From Eubacteriales bacterium (lineage in GTDB: Bacteria > Bacillota > Clostridia > Peptostreptococcales > Anaerovoracaceae): a DNA stretch of 11,881 bases. The notes under the pieces were generated by a model. That model saw nothing but the letters and a program-made list of their open reading frames with translations, was not told the origin of the DNA and made no database searches. Position numbers and translations under genes: made by a program. The DNA lies in NCBI GenBank assembly GCA_029098205.1, contig JAQXNW010000152.1, positions 1 through 11,881 of the forward strand, in the 5' to 3' direction. Positions 1 to 5,977 of the stretch are shown piece after piece. The first letter of the stretch is position 1. Each line of letters starts with the position of its first letter.

Positions 1-80
1 TATACCTGTCTCCCTTATATTTCTCCTGTACTTTCCTTGAAAAACCGTTCGATGAGCCGTTTTTACCGCTAATTTTTCTT

Positions 81-89
81 ATTTTATCA
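81..89 (-). promoter_or_regulatory. Extended -10 promoter for a gene lying left of the window
   Basis: Read on the minus strand, the sequence is TGATAAAAT: a TAAAAT -10 hexamer preceded by the TG of an extended -10 element. No good -35 is seen. About 70 nt downstream on the same strand, positions 16 to 10 read AAGGGAG, a good Shine-Dalgarno sequence. A leftward gene would therefore start just outside the window. Inferred from motifs only. Confidence 0.4.
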
Positions 90-126
90 CGATTCAGCCG
101 GCGCGGTAAGAAGGAAGAATCTGACC

Positions 127-167
127 GGAAAACAGGGAGGATGCCGTCCGAAAGGCAGATGGCATCC
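127..167 (-). terminator. Possible terminator of the ABC-2 exporter operon
   Basis: GGATGCC (139-145) and GGCATCC (161-167) form a 7-bp stem around a 15-nt loop. On the minus strand the stem is followed by TCCCTGTTTTCC, a weak T-rich stretch. It lies about 85 nt past the permease stop codon and before the next leftward promoter, as expected for an operon end. The T tract is poor, so efficiency is uncertain. The two stem arms lie one in each unit of an 18-bp tandem repeat. Confidence 0.4.
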
Positions 168-176
168 AAAAGGCAG
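141..176. repeat. Imperfect 18-bp tandem duplication (two units)
   Basis: Positions 141-158 (ATGCCGTCCGAAAGGCAG) and 159-176 (ATGGCATCCAAAAGGCAG) agree at 15 of 18 bases. They lie in the intergenic space downstream of the permease gene. A plus-strand reading frame crosses them but has no ribosome binding site and is antisense to the permease gene, so I treat the repeat as non-coding. Confidence 0.6.
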
Positions 177-251
177 GCTTACGGATATTTGTTTGATCAG
201 AAAGTACGGCCCGGATTTCCGGGGAGAGGCGGGCAGCAAACCCGCAGGCAT

Positions 252-1157
252 TTACTTTTTCTTCTGCAGACGGATCACGAGGATATAGATCAGAAGAAGA
301 ACCGCGGTCGACGTGAGAAGAATGCCGTACATAGTGGATTCCGAAAGCGCGTCTCCGGAGACGAAAAGACGGCAGTCGAGAGAATCCCGAAGGGACGTAA
401 CGACCTCGTCCGGCACGGAATGGCTTTTGATTTCGCGGAAGACCGGATCCATCGTGCTTTGGCGGAGCAGGGATGTTCCGCAGATTCCCGGCGTTACCGA
501 AAGAAAATTCCGAAGACCTTCCCCGAACTGGCTGATCGGCATATAGGCGCCGCACAGAAACCCGTATCCGGCGCTGACGATGGTCCCGGACGCGGTGATC
601 TGCCCCTGGGAAGTCAGGAAAACGCAGACGGCGCAGGAGAACGCGGTCCCGAACAGGATCAGAAGGAGTGTGTTAAAGAAGATCCGGAGGATATCGGCAC
701 CGTCATAGAACCATCCCTCTGCATGGACATAGAGCAGACAAAGAACAATCGCTCCGAAGCAGACGAGGACGGTGCTGAAAAAGGTGCTGGCGTAATAGCT
801 GAGCGCAAGCTGGGATTTACGGATGGGGCTTACGGTAAGGTCCGTTCTGGCTCCGGTGACCCGGTCCTGCACCATGAGGATGCTGCTGCAGAAGGCGACC
901 GTTACGCAGCTCACTGCGAGCAGAGAAGAAAAAATCTGCGCTGCGGCGAGGCCGTTTATCCATTCCTCCGAGATATTGATGCCGCTTGCTTTCAGCGGAG
1001 ATAATACGCTCTGATACGTGTCTTTGTATGTTTTCGCAAGGAACGTCGCGAAAAGGATCAGGAGAATCATCGGCGTGATCAGAGAGGTGAAAAACAGGCC
1101 TTTGTCCTTGAAATACAGATTTACGTTTCTGGCAATGAGTCCGGTGAGTGCGGTCAT
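252..1157 (-). CDS. ABC-2 type exporter permease
   Basis: This 301-residue integral membrane protein is the transmembrane half of an ABC-2 exporter and pairs with the ATPase gene just upstream. About six hydrophobic segments can be seen, near residues 21-41, 73-95, 118-144, 156-181, 187-208 and 276-296. A hydrophilic loop follows the first segment (about 42-70), and a soluble stretch (about 232-272) precedes the last. The C-terminus is basic (RLQKKK). The length and the N-terminal pattern, a short amphipathic segment and then the first membrane span, fit the family. The ATG overlaps the ATPase stop as ATGA, and GGAGG lies 7 nt upstream of it within the ATPase gene, so translation is probably coupled. 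The substrate cannot be read from sequence. Drug, peptide, lipid or polysaccharide export are all possible, and no immunity or biosynthetic gene nearby helps to decide. Confidence 0.88.
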   Translation of the reverse strand: MTALTGLIARNVNLYFKDKGLFFTSLITPMILLILFATFLAKTYKDTYQSVLSPLKASGINISEEWINGLAAAQIFSSLLAVSCVTVAFCSSILMVQDRVTGARTDLTVSPIRKSQLALSYYASTFFSTVLVCFGAIVLCLLYVHAEGWFYDGADILRIFFNTLLLILFGTAFSCAVCVFLTSQGQITASGTIVSAGYGFLCGAYMPISQFGEGLRNFLSVTPGICGTSLLRQSTMDPVFREIKSHSVPDEVVTSLRDSLDCRLFVSGDALSESTMYGILLTSTAVLLLIYILVIRLQKKK

Positions 1158-2086
1158 TTTTCATCCTCCGTCATTGGTTTTCCTGTAATCGCGAGAAAAA
1201 CATCGTCCATTTTTCCTTTTGTAATTTCAAAGTCCTGAAAAACGTCTGGATGATCCGCGATCAGGCGGGCAGCTTCTTTCGAATTGCTTACGGGCATCCG
1301 GTACACGCCGGGGGATAGCCGTTCGAACGGGCGGCCCAGCCTGCGAAGGTCTTTCTCTTCCGCATGGTAGAAGGTGATATGATCCTCGGCAAAGCGGTTT
1401 TTCAGGTCGTGCGGCGTTCCCTCTGCGGCGATTTCACCGTGATCTAAGATAATGATGTGATCCGCGTCCGCCGTTTCTTCCATATAGTGGGTCGTAAGAA
1501 ATACGGTCAGCTTCTCGGTTTTCCGGAGATGATCGATGATCTGCCAGATCGCTTTTCTGGTTTTCGGGTCGAGTCCGGTGGTTGGTTCGTCCAGAATCAG
1601 GATTTTCGGATCGTGAAGGAGTGCCCGCGCGATGTCTGCTCTGCGGAGCTGCCCGCCGGAGAGCTTGCTCAGCGGTCTTCGGAGGATCGGATCGAGATCC
1701 AGAAAGGGAGAAAGTTCGGAGACCCTTTTTTTGAACTCTTCTCCGTGAATCCCGTAGAGGGCGGCGCGGCTTTTAAGGTTCTCCAGAACGGTGAACGGTC
1801 TGTCCAGAACGGATTTTTGAAACACGATGCCGATGGACCTGGAGATTTCGTTCATATGCTGGTCGATAGATTCCCCGAATATTTTTATCTCTCCGCTGTC
1901 TCTGGTCAGCTGACCGGAGAGCATATGGATGGTGGTGCTTTTTCCGGCGCCGTTTTCCCCTAGAAATGCGAAAAATTCTCCTTCTTTTACTTCAAAACTG
2001 ATATGATTCACGGCGGTAAGCTTATAGAAGGATTTGCTGAGATCCCGGATTTCAATGGCAGGCTGAGCAAGCGGTGAAGTATCCAT
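1154..2086 (-). CDS. ABC-2 exporter ATP-binding protein
   Basis: This is a cytoplasmic ATPase of 310 residues that energises the adjacent permease. All nucleotide-binding motifs are intact: Walker A GENGAGKST (43-51), Q-loop Gln90 (VFQ), signature LSGGQ (142-146), Walker B ILILDEP (162-168) with catalytic Glu167, D-loop GLD (171-173) and H-loop His200. A C-terminal domain of about 85 residues after 225 is typical of the CcmA/DrrA-like ATPases that serve ABC-2 exporters. Two starts are possible. The ATG at 2098 has no visible Shine-Dalgarno. The ATG at 2086 has TGAGG six bases upstream, so I choose 2086, and the longer form would add only four residues (MRKN). Transcription probably starts at the extended -10 promoter near 2140. 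The ATPase function is certain, the cargo unknown. Confidence 0.92.
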   Translation of the reverse strand: MDTSPLAQPAIEIRDLSKSFYKLTAVNHISFEVKEGEFFAFLGENGAGKSTTIHMLSGQLTRDSGEIKIFGESIDQHMNEISRSIGIVFQKSVLDRPFTVLENLKSRAALYGIHGEEFKKRVSELSPFLDLDPILRRPLSKLSGGQLRRADIARALLHDPKILILDEPTTGLDPKTRKAIWQIIDHLRKTEKLTVFLTTHYMEETADADHIIILDHGEIAAEGTPHDLKNRFAEDHITFYHAEEKDLRRLGRPFERLSPGVYRMPVSNSKEAARLIADHPDVFQDFEITKGKMDDVFLAITGKPMTEDEK

Positions 2087-2138
2087 GTTTTTCCTCATTT
2101 TCGAATGGATTCGCGCAGAACAGATTTAGTATATGCTG

Positions 2139-2147
2139 ATTATATCA
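2139..2147 (-). promoter_or_regulatory. Extended -10 promoter of the ABC exporter operon
   Basis: On the minus strand this reads TGATATAAT: a consensus TATAAT -10 box with the upstream TG of an extended -10 element. No convincing -35 hexamer is found at 16-18 bp, which is common for extended -10 promoters. Transcription would start near 2132 and give a leader of about 45 nt before the ATPase start at 2086. Confidence 0.6.
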
Positions 2148-2486
2148 GATCCGTACAGGCCGGACATCGTCTTTCGTTTCGATTTTACATCAATTAACAT
2201 AAAATTTCGGGTGTCAAAGGTCACCCTGCAAAGGGCACACAGCGCGCGGGACGAAGGTTTATCCTGCGCAGGACACTAAGCGAAGGATCAGCGCTGGCCG
2301 CGTATATTCAGCTGAAAGGTTGTGTTTTCATGGGTTCTGCGGTATCCTCTCTGTAGGAATAATCTGCCGGAATTATTTTCGATATGCAAAGGAATGGATA
2401 AAGAGGACATTTCGGCGGGTCCGTCTGGAGGTGACTCCGGCAGGTTTCTGTCGATTGTGAAAAATAAAAACAAGCGGAGGGAAAAC
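2148..2486. other. Long intergenic/leader region upstream of the TGD-anchor protein
   Basis: No gene is seen in these 339 bases. They hold a possible plus-strand promoter (TTTCGA at 2177-2182, 17 bp, TAAAAT at 2200-2205), two near-identical direct repeats (CAAAGGTCAC at 2215-2224 and CAAAGGGCAC at 2229-2238), and a perfect 12-bp palindrome, TCCTGCGCAGGA, at 2262-2273. GGGTG (2209-2213) can also pair with CACCC (2222-2226). A second weak promoter could be TTGTGT-17-TATCCT around 2320-2348. If the first promoter is used, the small downstream gene has a leader of about 270 nt. I compared the region with the c-di-GMP-I core and other common riboswitch cores from memory and found no convincing match. 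Confidence 0.35.
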
Positions 2487-2816
2487 ATGAAGAAAGGTTT
2501 TGGAGATACAATAAGCGGAAGGATGCGCTGGCTTCATCAAATGCGCCGAACGCAGCGGGCACATCGGACATGCGGGGCAGGTCGGTTTTTCGGAAAGTTT
2601 TTGTGTTTGGCATTTGCGGCGCTGATCGGAGCAGCAGGGGCTGCTTCGCCATCATTTGCGCTTTCACAGGGCAGCATTGCTGTGAATACGGGAGACCGTG
2701 CGCAGATTCTTTATCATTTAATTATTCTTGTGATCGCGGTCATCCTTTTGATCGTTCTTCTAATGAAGATGAGGAAGGATAAGAAGGGGTCCGACAAGGG
2801 GAAACACAGTAAATAA
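2487..2816 (+). CDS. Small secreted or membrane protein with a TGD-type C-terminal anchor
   Basis: This is a 109-residue protein of unknown function. It has a long basic N-terminal region (residues 1-33, many Arg), a hydrophobic signal segment (about 34-58) ending in SPSFA with likely cleavage after Ala58, and about ten polar residues. NTGD (67-70), a strongly hydrophobic span (about 75-93) and a Lys-rich tail (94-109) follow. A TGD, hydrophobic, basic order resembles the sorting-like C-termini of Clostridia surface proteins, but no LPXTG motif is present. After signal cleavage almost no extracellular domain is left. The ATG at 2487 is chosen because GCGGAGG lies just upstream. An in-frame GTG at 2322 would add an unlikely hydrophilic extension. 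The gene is monocistronic, followed within 14 nt by a terminator. It could be a true miniature surface protein or an internally deleted remnant of a larger one. Confidence 0.65.
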   Translation: MKKGFGDTISGRMRWLHQMRRTQRAHRTCGAGRFFGKFLCLAFAALIGAAGAASPSFALSQGSIAVNTGDRAQILYHLIILVIAVILLIVLLMKMRKDKKGSDKGKHSK

Positions 2817-2829
2817 CCGGAACCGGACC

Positions 2830-2860
2830 GCGCGGCGAGGAGCCGCGCTTTTTCTTTTTG
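2830..2860 (+). terminator. Rho-independent terminator after the TGD-anchor gene
   Basis: GCGCGGC (2830-2836) and GCCGCGC (2842-2848) form a perfect 7-bp GC stem with a 5-nt loop, followed directly by TTTTTCTTTTT. It starts 13 nt after the stop codon of the small TGD-anchor gene. Confidence 0.9.
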
Positions 2861-3095
2861 AGGCGCCAGATTCTGCGGAGCCGGGAAATGGCTTCACTTG
2901 TTCCCGTGAATCCTGATAGTTGGGGGCCTGATTCCAAGACTCAGGGGAATTGAAGCACCTGTCCCTGCAGACCCGGGAAATCTGCGAATGTGATCAAATC
3001 AACATAAAACCGGTATATTTTCTATACAGAATCATCAAAGGCATGCGATGGAAATGCCATACGGATGCCACGATCCACTGGTATAGTAACGGTAA
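2861..3095. other. Intergenic stretch before the beta-helix pseudogene
   Basis: No gene is seen. All three plus frames are short or closed just before 3096, and no signal peptide is encoded, although one would be expected ahead of the beta-helix protein. A loose inverted repeat is present (CGGGAA at 2882-2887 against TTCCCG near 2901-2906). A possible -10 box, TATATT, lies at 3014-3019 with only a poor -35. The motif TCAACATAAAA (2999-3009) nearly repeats TTAACATAAAA at 2194-2204. Confidence 0.3.
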
Positions 3096-3961
3096 CGAAG
3101 CGTAAAGGAGCGCTTCCGGGGAACTTCCGCGCAGCCGGGAGGATCGTCATCGTCCGGTTCTCAGAGCGCAAGCGGATCCGGGAGCGGCATGAACCGGATC
3201 CTGATTTACAACTCAACGCTGGAGAGTACGAACAACGCGATCTCCGGGTCGGATCCGATCAAGAACGGTGTTATTCTTTACCAGTCGACGTCGGGCGATG
3301 CTGACACCGCGTCCGGGGAGACGGCGGATTTCGAAGCCGTGAACTCCACGCTGAAGACAAATATTTCGGACGGCGCGATGTTCTATGTCACGAATACGAA
3401 CGCGAAAGTGGTTCTGGAAAACACGAAGCTTGATTTTGACAGCGACAACGTCAATCTGATCACCGCATCCGGAAATTCCTTCAACAACTGGGGAAGCAGC
3501 GGAAGCAACGGAGGGACTTTGTCTTTCCTCGCGAAGAATGAGACGCTGGCCGGGAACGTTTACACGGATTCGATCAGCAGCGTTTCGATGTATCTCACGA
3601 AGAATTCGACCTGAACCGGAAAACAGACGGAGAGTCGAATACATCGGTCTCTCTGACAAGGGGCTCCAAGTGGGTCGTTACAGGGGACTGCACGGTGAAA
3701 TCGCTGAGTGCGGCGAAGGGTTCGAAGATTGTGGATAAGGACGGAAAAACCGTGACGATCGTCGCGAATGGAAAGACCGTCGTCAAAGGAACCAGCAGCA
3801 TTACGGTTACGGTAACGGATTCCTACAGCACGCAGGTTTCGGTTCCGTCTTCGGCGAAGTCGACCGGAAAAGCGCTCAGCCGTACAGCGTTTGATAAGTA
3901 CTACGGCACATCGACCGCGTTCGGAACGAACGATGGAGAAAAAAACGGAAGCAGCAAGTAA
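3096..3961 (+). pseudogene. Decayed beta-helix adhesin-like surface protein gene
   Basis: This is a broken gene for a secreted, Ser/Thr/Asn/Gly-rich repeat protein of the adhesin-like right-handed beta-helix kind. Reading from 3096, frame one encodes a Gly/Ser linker (GGSSSSGSQSASGSGSG). From 3189 it encodes beta-helix sequence with landmarks NGVILYQSTSGDAD, MFYVTNTNAKVVLEN, WGSSGSNGG and DSISSVSMYL, then stops at 3612-3614. One base out of frame the sequence resumes at once with NRKTDGESNTSVSL, GSKWVVTGDCTVKSL and TVTIVANGKTVVKGTSS, ending at 3961. Adding one G after 3613 turns 'ST-stop' into STW-NRKT and restores one continuous protein. Upstream of 3096 the frame is closed by stops (3084, 3087, 3093) and no signal peptide is found. 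Compared with relatives as I remember them, roughly the first half of the helix domain is missing between the linker and NRILIYNSTLES. The ATG at 3189 has no good ribosome binding site. Confidence 0.8.
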
Positions 3962-3995
3962 GCGGCTTTCCGTTTATAGATAGAGGGGTATACGG

Positions 3996-4064
3996 CAGAG
4001 GAGATCTTCGTGCGGCAGAGTCAGCCGCGAGCGGGATTCCCTCTGTTTCTTTTTTGTTTTTTCC
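3996..4064 (+). terminator. Branched rho-independent terminator after the beta-helix pseudogene
   Basis: CAGAGG (3996-4001) pairs with CCTCTG (4040-4045) and encloses a second hairpin, GCGGC (4012-4016) with GCCGC (4024-4028). A long T-rich tract (TTTCTTTTTTGTTTTTT) follows immediately. It begins 35 nt past the pseudogene stop and insulates it from galE. Confidence 0.8.
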
Positions 4065-4094
4065 GGTTTTGTGCATTTCACTGAATGGGGAATT

Positions 4095-4123
4095 TTGACA
4101 ACCGATGGGCGCGCACGTACAAT
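4095..4123 (+). promoter_or_regulatory. Sigma-A promoter of the galE operon
   Basis: A consensus -35 TTGACA (4095-4100), a 17-bp spacer and a near-consensus -10 TACAAT (4118-4123) form a strong vegetative promoter. The predicted start is near 4130, about 72 nt before the galE ATG. No operator is evident in the spacer. The sequence suggests strong, largely constitutive transcription. Confidence 0.88.
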
Positions 4124-4129
4124 AGACTT

Positions 4130-4161
4130 GCCGGGAGACCGAAGCGGTTTCGGTACCCGGC
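4130..4161 (+). promoter_or_regulatory. Strong hairpin at the 5' end of the galE operon transcript
   Basis: GCCGGG (4130-4135) pairs with CCCGGC (4156-4161), and inside it ACCGAA (4138-4143) pairs with TTCGGT (4149-4154). This gives two 6-bp helices with a small internal loop and a 5-nt apical loop. There is no T tract after it, so it is not a simple terminator. It coincides with the predicted transcription start, as 5' stabiliser hairpins do. The role is inferred; the structure is seen in the sequence. Confidence 0.6.
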
Positions 4162-4201
4162 TGGGTATCTTTGTCAAAGAGAATAAGAAAGGGGGAACCC
4201 A

Positions 4202-5221
4202 ATGGCAATATTACTTACAGGCGCGGCAGGCTTTATCGGATCGCATACGGCGGTTGAGCTTCTTAACGCGGGGAAGGAGATCGTCGTCGCGGATAATCTT
4301 TCGAACGCGGAGGAAACGGCGGTTGAGAATATCCGGAAGATCACGGGAAAGGATTTTCCGTTCTATAAGGCCGACATCATGGATGAAAACGCGATGGACC
4401 GGGTATTCGAAGAGCAGGATATTCAGTCGGTCATCCATTTCGCAGGCTATAAGGCGGTAGGAGAATCGGTGGAGAAGCCGATTATGTACTATGAGAACAA
4501 TCTGGGAACAACCATTTCGCTTCTTAAGTCCATGCGTAAATTTGGCTGCAGCCGCATTATTTTCAGCTCCTCCGCGACGGTATACGGCGACCGGAATCCG
4601 ATTCCGTACCGGGAGGATATGCAGACGGGCATCGGCATCACAAATCCCTATGGCTGGACCAAGTACATGATCGAGCGGATTCTGACAGACGCGGCAGCGG
4701 CGGATCCGGATCTTTCGGTTGTTCTTCTCCGGTATTTCAACCCGATCGGCGCGCATGAGAGCGGCCTGATCGGAGAGAAGCCGAACGGAATTCCGAACAA
4801 TCTGATGCCGTATATCACGCAGACCGCTGCTGGAATTCGTGAAAAGCTCACGATTTTCGGAAATGACTATCCGACGGAGGATGGAACGTGCGAGCGGGAC
4901 TTCATTCATGTCGTGGATCTTGCGAAAGGACATCTTGCGGCGTGCGAATATGCGGACGAGCATAAGGGAACAGAGATTTTCAATCTCGGAACCGGTCATC
5001 CGGTCAGCGTGCTGGAGCTTGTGAACGCGTTTATCCGGGCGAACGGAGTGGACGTCCCGTATACATTCGGACCGCGCCGGGAGGGCGATCTTCCGGCTTA
5101 CTATGCGGATGCTACGAAAGCGAAGGAAGTGCTTGGCTGGGAAGCGGAGAAAACGATCGAGGATATGTGCCGGGATTCCTGGCGCTGGGAATGCCACTGC
5201 CGGAGCCTTTCGGAAGAATAA
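4202..5221 (+). CDS. galE: UDP-glucose 4-epimerase
   Basis: This is a cytoplasmic NAD-dependent short-chain dehydrogenase/reductase-family enzyme that interconverts UDP-glucose and UDP-galactose, used in the Leloir pathway and to supply UDP-galactose for surface glycans. It has 339 residues, the usual GalE length. The N-terminal NAD-binding motif GAAGFIG (7-13) is intact. The catalytic set is present: Ser124 in SSSATVYG, and Tyr150 and Lys154 in the YxxxK motif (NPYGWTK). RYFNPIGAH (177-185) and RREGDLPAYYAD (292-303) are typical substrate-domain motifs. Tyr300 matches the E. coli GalE position (Tyr299) whose bulky residue favours UDP-glucose/galactose over the N-acetylated sugars, so strict GalE specificity is inferred. 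The ATG follows AAAGGGGGAACCCA, a strong ribosome binding site. It is the first gene of a five-gene operon, and the next gene starts 18 nt after its stop. Confidence 0.95.
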   Translation: MAILLTGAAGFIGSHTAVELLNAGKEIVVADNLSNAEETAVENIRKITGKDFPFYKADIMDENAMDRVFEEQDIQSVIHFAGYKAVGESVEKPIMYYENNLGTTISLLKSMRKFGCSRIIFSSSATVYGDRNPIPYREDMQTGIGITNPYGWTKYMIERILTDAAAADPDLSVVLLRYFNPIGAHESGLIGEKPNGIPNNLMPYITQTAAGIREKLTIFGNDYPTEDGTCERDFIHVVDLAKGHLAACEYADEHKGTEIFNLGTGHPVSVLELVNAFIRANGVDVPYTFGPRREGDLPAYYADATKAKEVLGWEAEKTIEDMCRDSWRWECHCRSLSEE

Positions 5222-5239
5222 AGCAGCGAAAGAGGGAAC

Positions 5240-5977
5240 ATGCATCATATATTAAATAAGAAAACCAGTACGCTGGTTTTGATTCTCGCGGCAGTTTCCG
5301 CGGGGATCTACGCGCTTCAGATTCTGTTTTTCCACGATCCCGGGACGACGTTCTTCTATATTTTTCAGGATCTAGCGTTCATCCCGATCAGCATCGCGAT
5401 CACGACGGTTGTAGTCGGATCCATCATGGATGAGCGTTCCAAGAGAGACAGCCGGGCAAAGACGCGCATGCTTATGGGGACCTTTTTCAGCGGCATCGGC
5501 GCGAAGCTGATGGTTGTTCTTCTCCGTGCGGCGGATCATACGATTGCCGCTAAGGACGCGATGGCGTCCTGCTATTCGCGGGTGCCGGAGGAAGAACGGA
5601 TTGAACGGATCAGGCAGACGGATTTCAATATTACATTGGATCAGGAAACCTATGACCAGACGCGGGAGCTTCTGGAGGGCTGGGAAACCGAGCTTATGAT
5701 TCTAAGCTCGAATCCGCTTCTTCTTGAGCATGAGACATTCACGGAGCTTCTGTTCGGACTTTTTCAACTGATGGATGAATTCCGTCTTCGGGGCAATTAC
5801 GAGAACCTGAACGAAGATGCGGTTTCTCATATGGGCGAGGACTTTTCGAGGGTGCTCCGCCTTCTTCTTCTCTGCGCGTTCGAGAACCGGAAATACACGC
5901 AGGAGAATTTTCCGGTTTTCTATCGGGATGCGGCAGCGAAGATCAAAACACGCGGAGGCATTGAAAATGAGGATTAA
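5240..5977 (+). CDS. Membrane protein of unknown function, two N-terminal TM helices
   Basis: I do not recognise a named family for this 245-residue protein. It has two hydrophobic segments, about residues 11-31 and 38-63 (the second containing FQDLAFIPISIAITTVVVG), followed by a charged stretch (DERSKRDSRAKTR, 64-76). The remaining 170 or so residues look soluble and mainly helical, with many Glu and Leu. No enzymatic motif is visible. Cys111 and Cys212 are the only cysteines, so it carries no Fe-S site. A hydrophobic run in the domain (80-95, LMGTFFSGIGAKLMVV) could be membrane-associated. The start has AAAGAGGGAAC just upstream. It lies 18 nt after galE and its last 11 bases overlap the EFR1 gene, so the two are probably translationally coupled. 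A membrane-tethered partner of the redox protein or a sensor are both possible; neither is shown. Confidence 0.75.
   Translation: MHHILNKKTSTLVLILAAVSAGIYALQILFFHDPGTTFFYIFQDLAFIPISIAITTVVVGSIMDERSKRDSRAKTRMLMGTFFSGIGAKLMVVLLRAADHTIAAKDAMASCYSRVPEEERIERIRQTDFNITLDQETYDQTRELLEGWETELMILSSNPLLLEHETFTELLFGLFQLMDEFRLRGNYENLNEDAVSHMGEDFSRVLRLLLLCAFENRKYTQENFPVFYRDAAAKIKTRGGIENED

Noticed and set aside
141..1004. Long 287-codon plus-strand open frame
   Set aside because: It is fully antisense to the permease gene, has highly charged low-complexity sequence typical of shadow frames and no ribosome binding site.
2207..2300. c-di-GMP-I (GEMM) riboswitch
   Set aside because: The strings AAAGGGCACAC and GGGACGAAGG resemble parts of the core, but the GACGCAAAGCC tetraloop-receptor segment and the second hairpin could not be aligned, so no call was made.
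2322..2486. N-terminal extension of the TGD-anchor protein from a GTG at 2322
   Set aside because: There is a poor ribosome binding site, the extension would put about 55 polar residues before the signal peptide, and the ATG at 2487 has an excellent GGAGG.
3189..3614. Intact 141-residue protein
   Set aside because: Family sequence continues in the next frame after the stop and linker sequence continues upstream of the ATG, so this is a fragment of a broken gene.
4211..5248. 345-codon minus-strand open frame
   Set aside because: It lies antisense to galE, which has every catalytic motif. The reverse frame is Arg/Ile-rich without recognisable domains, a frequent shadow in GC-biased genes.
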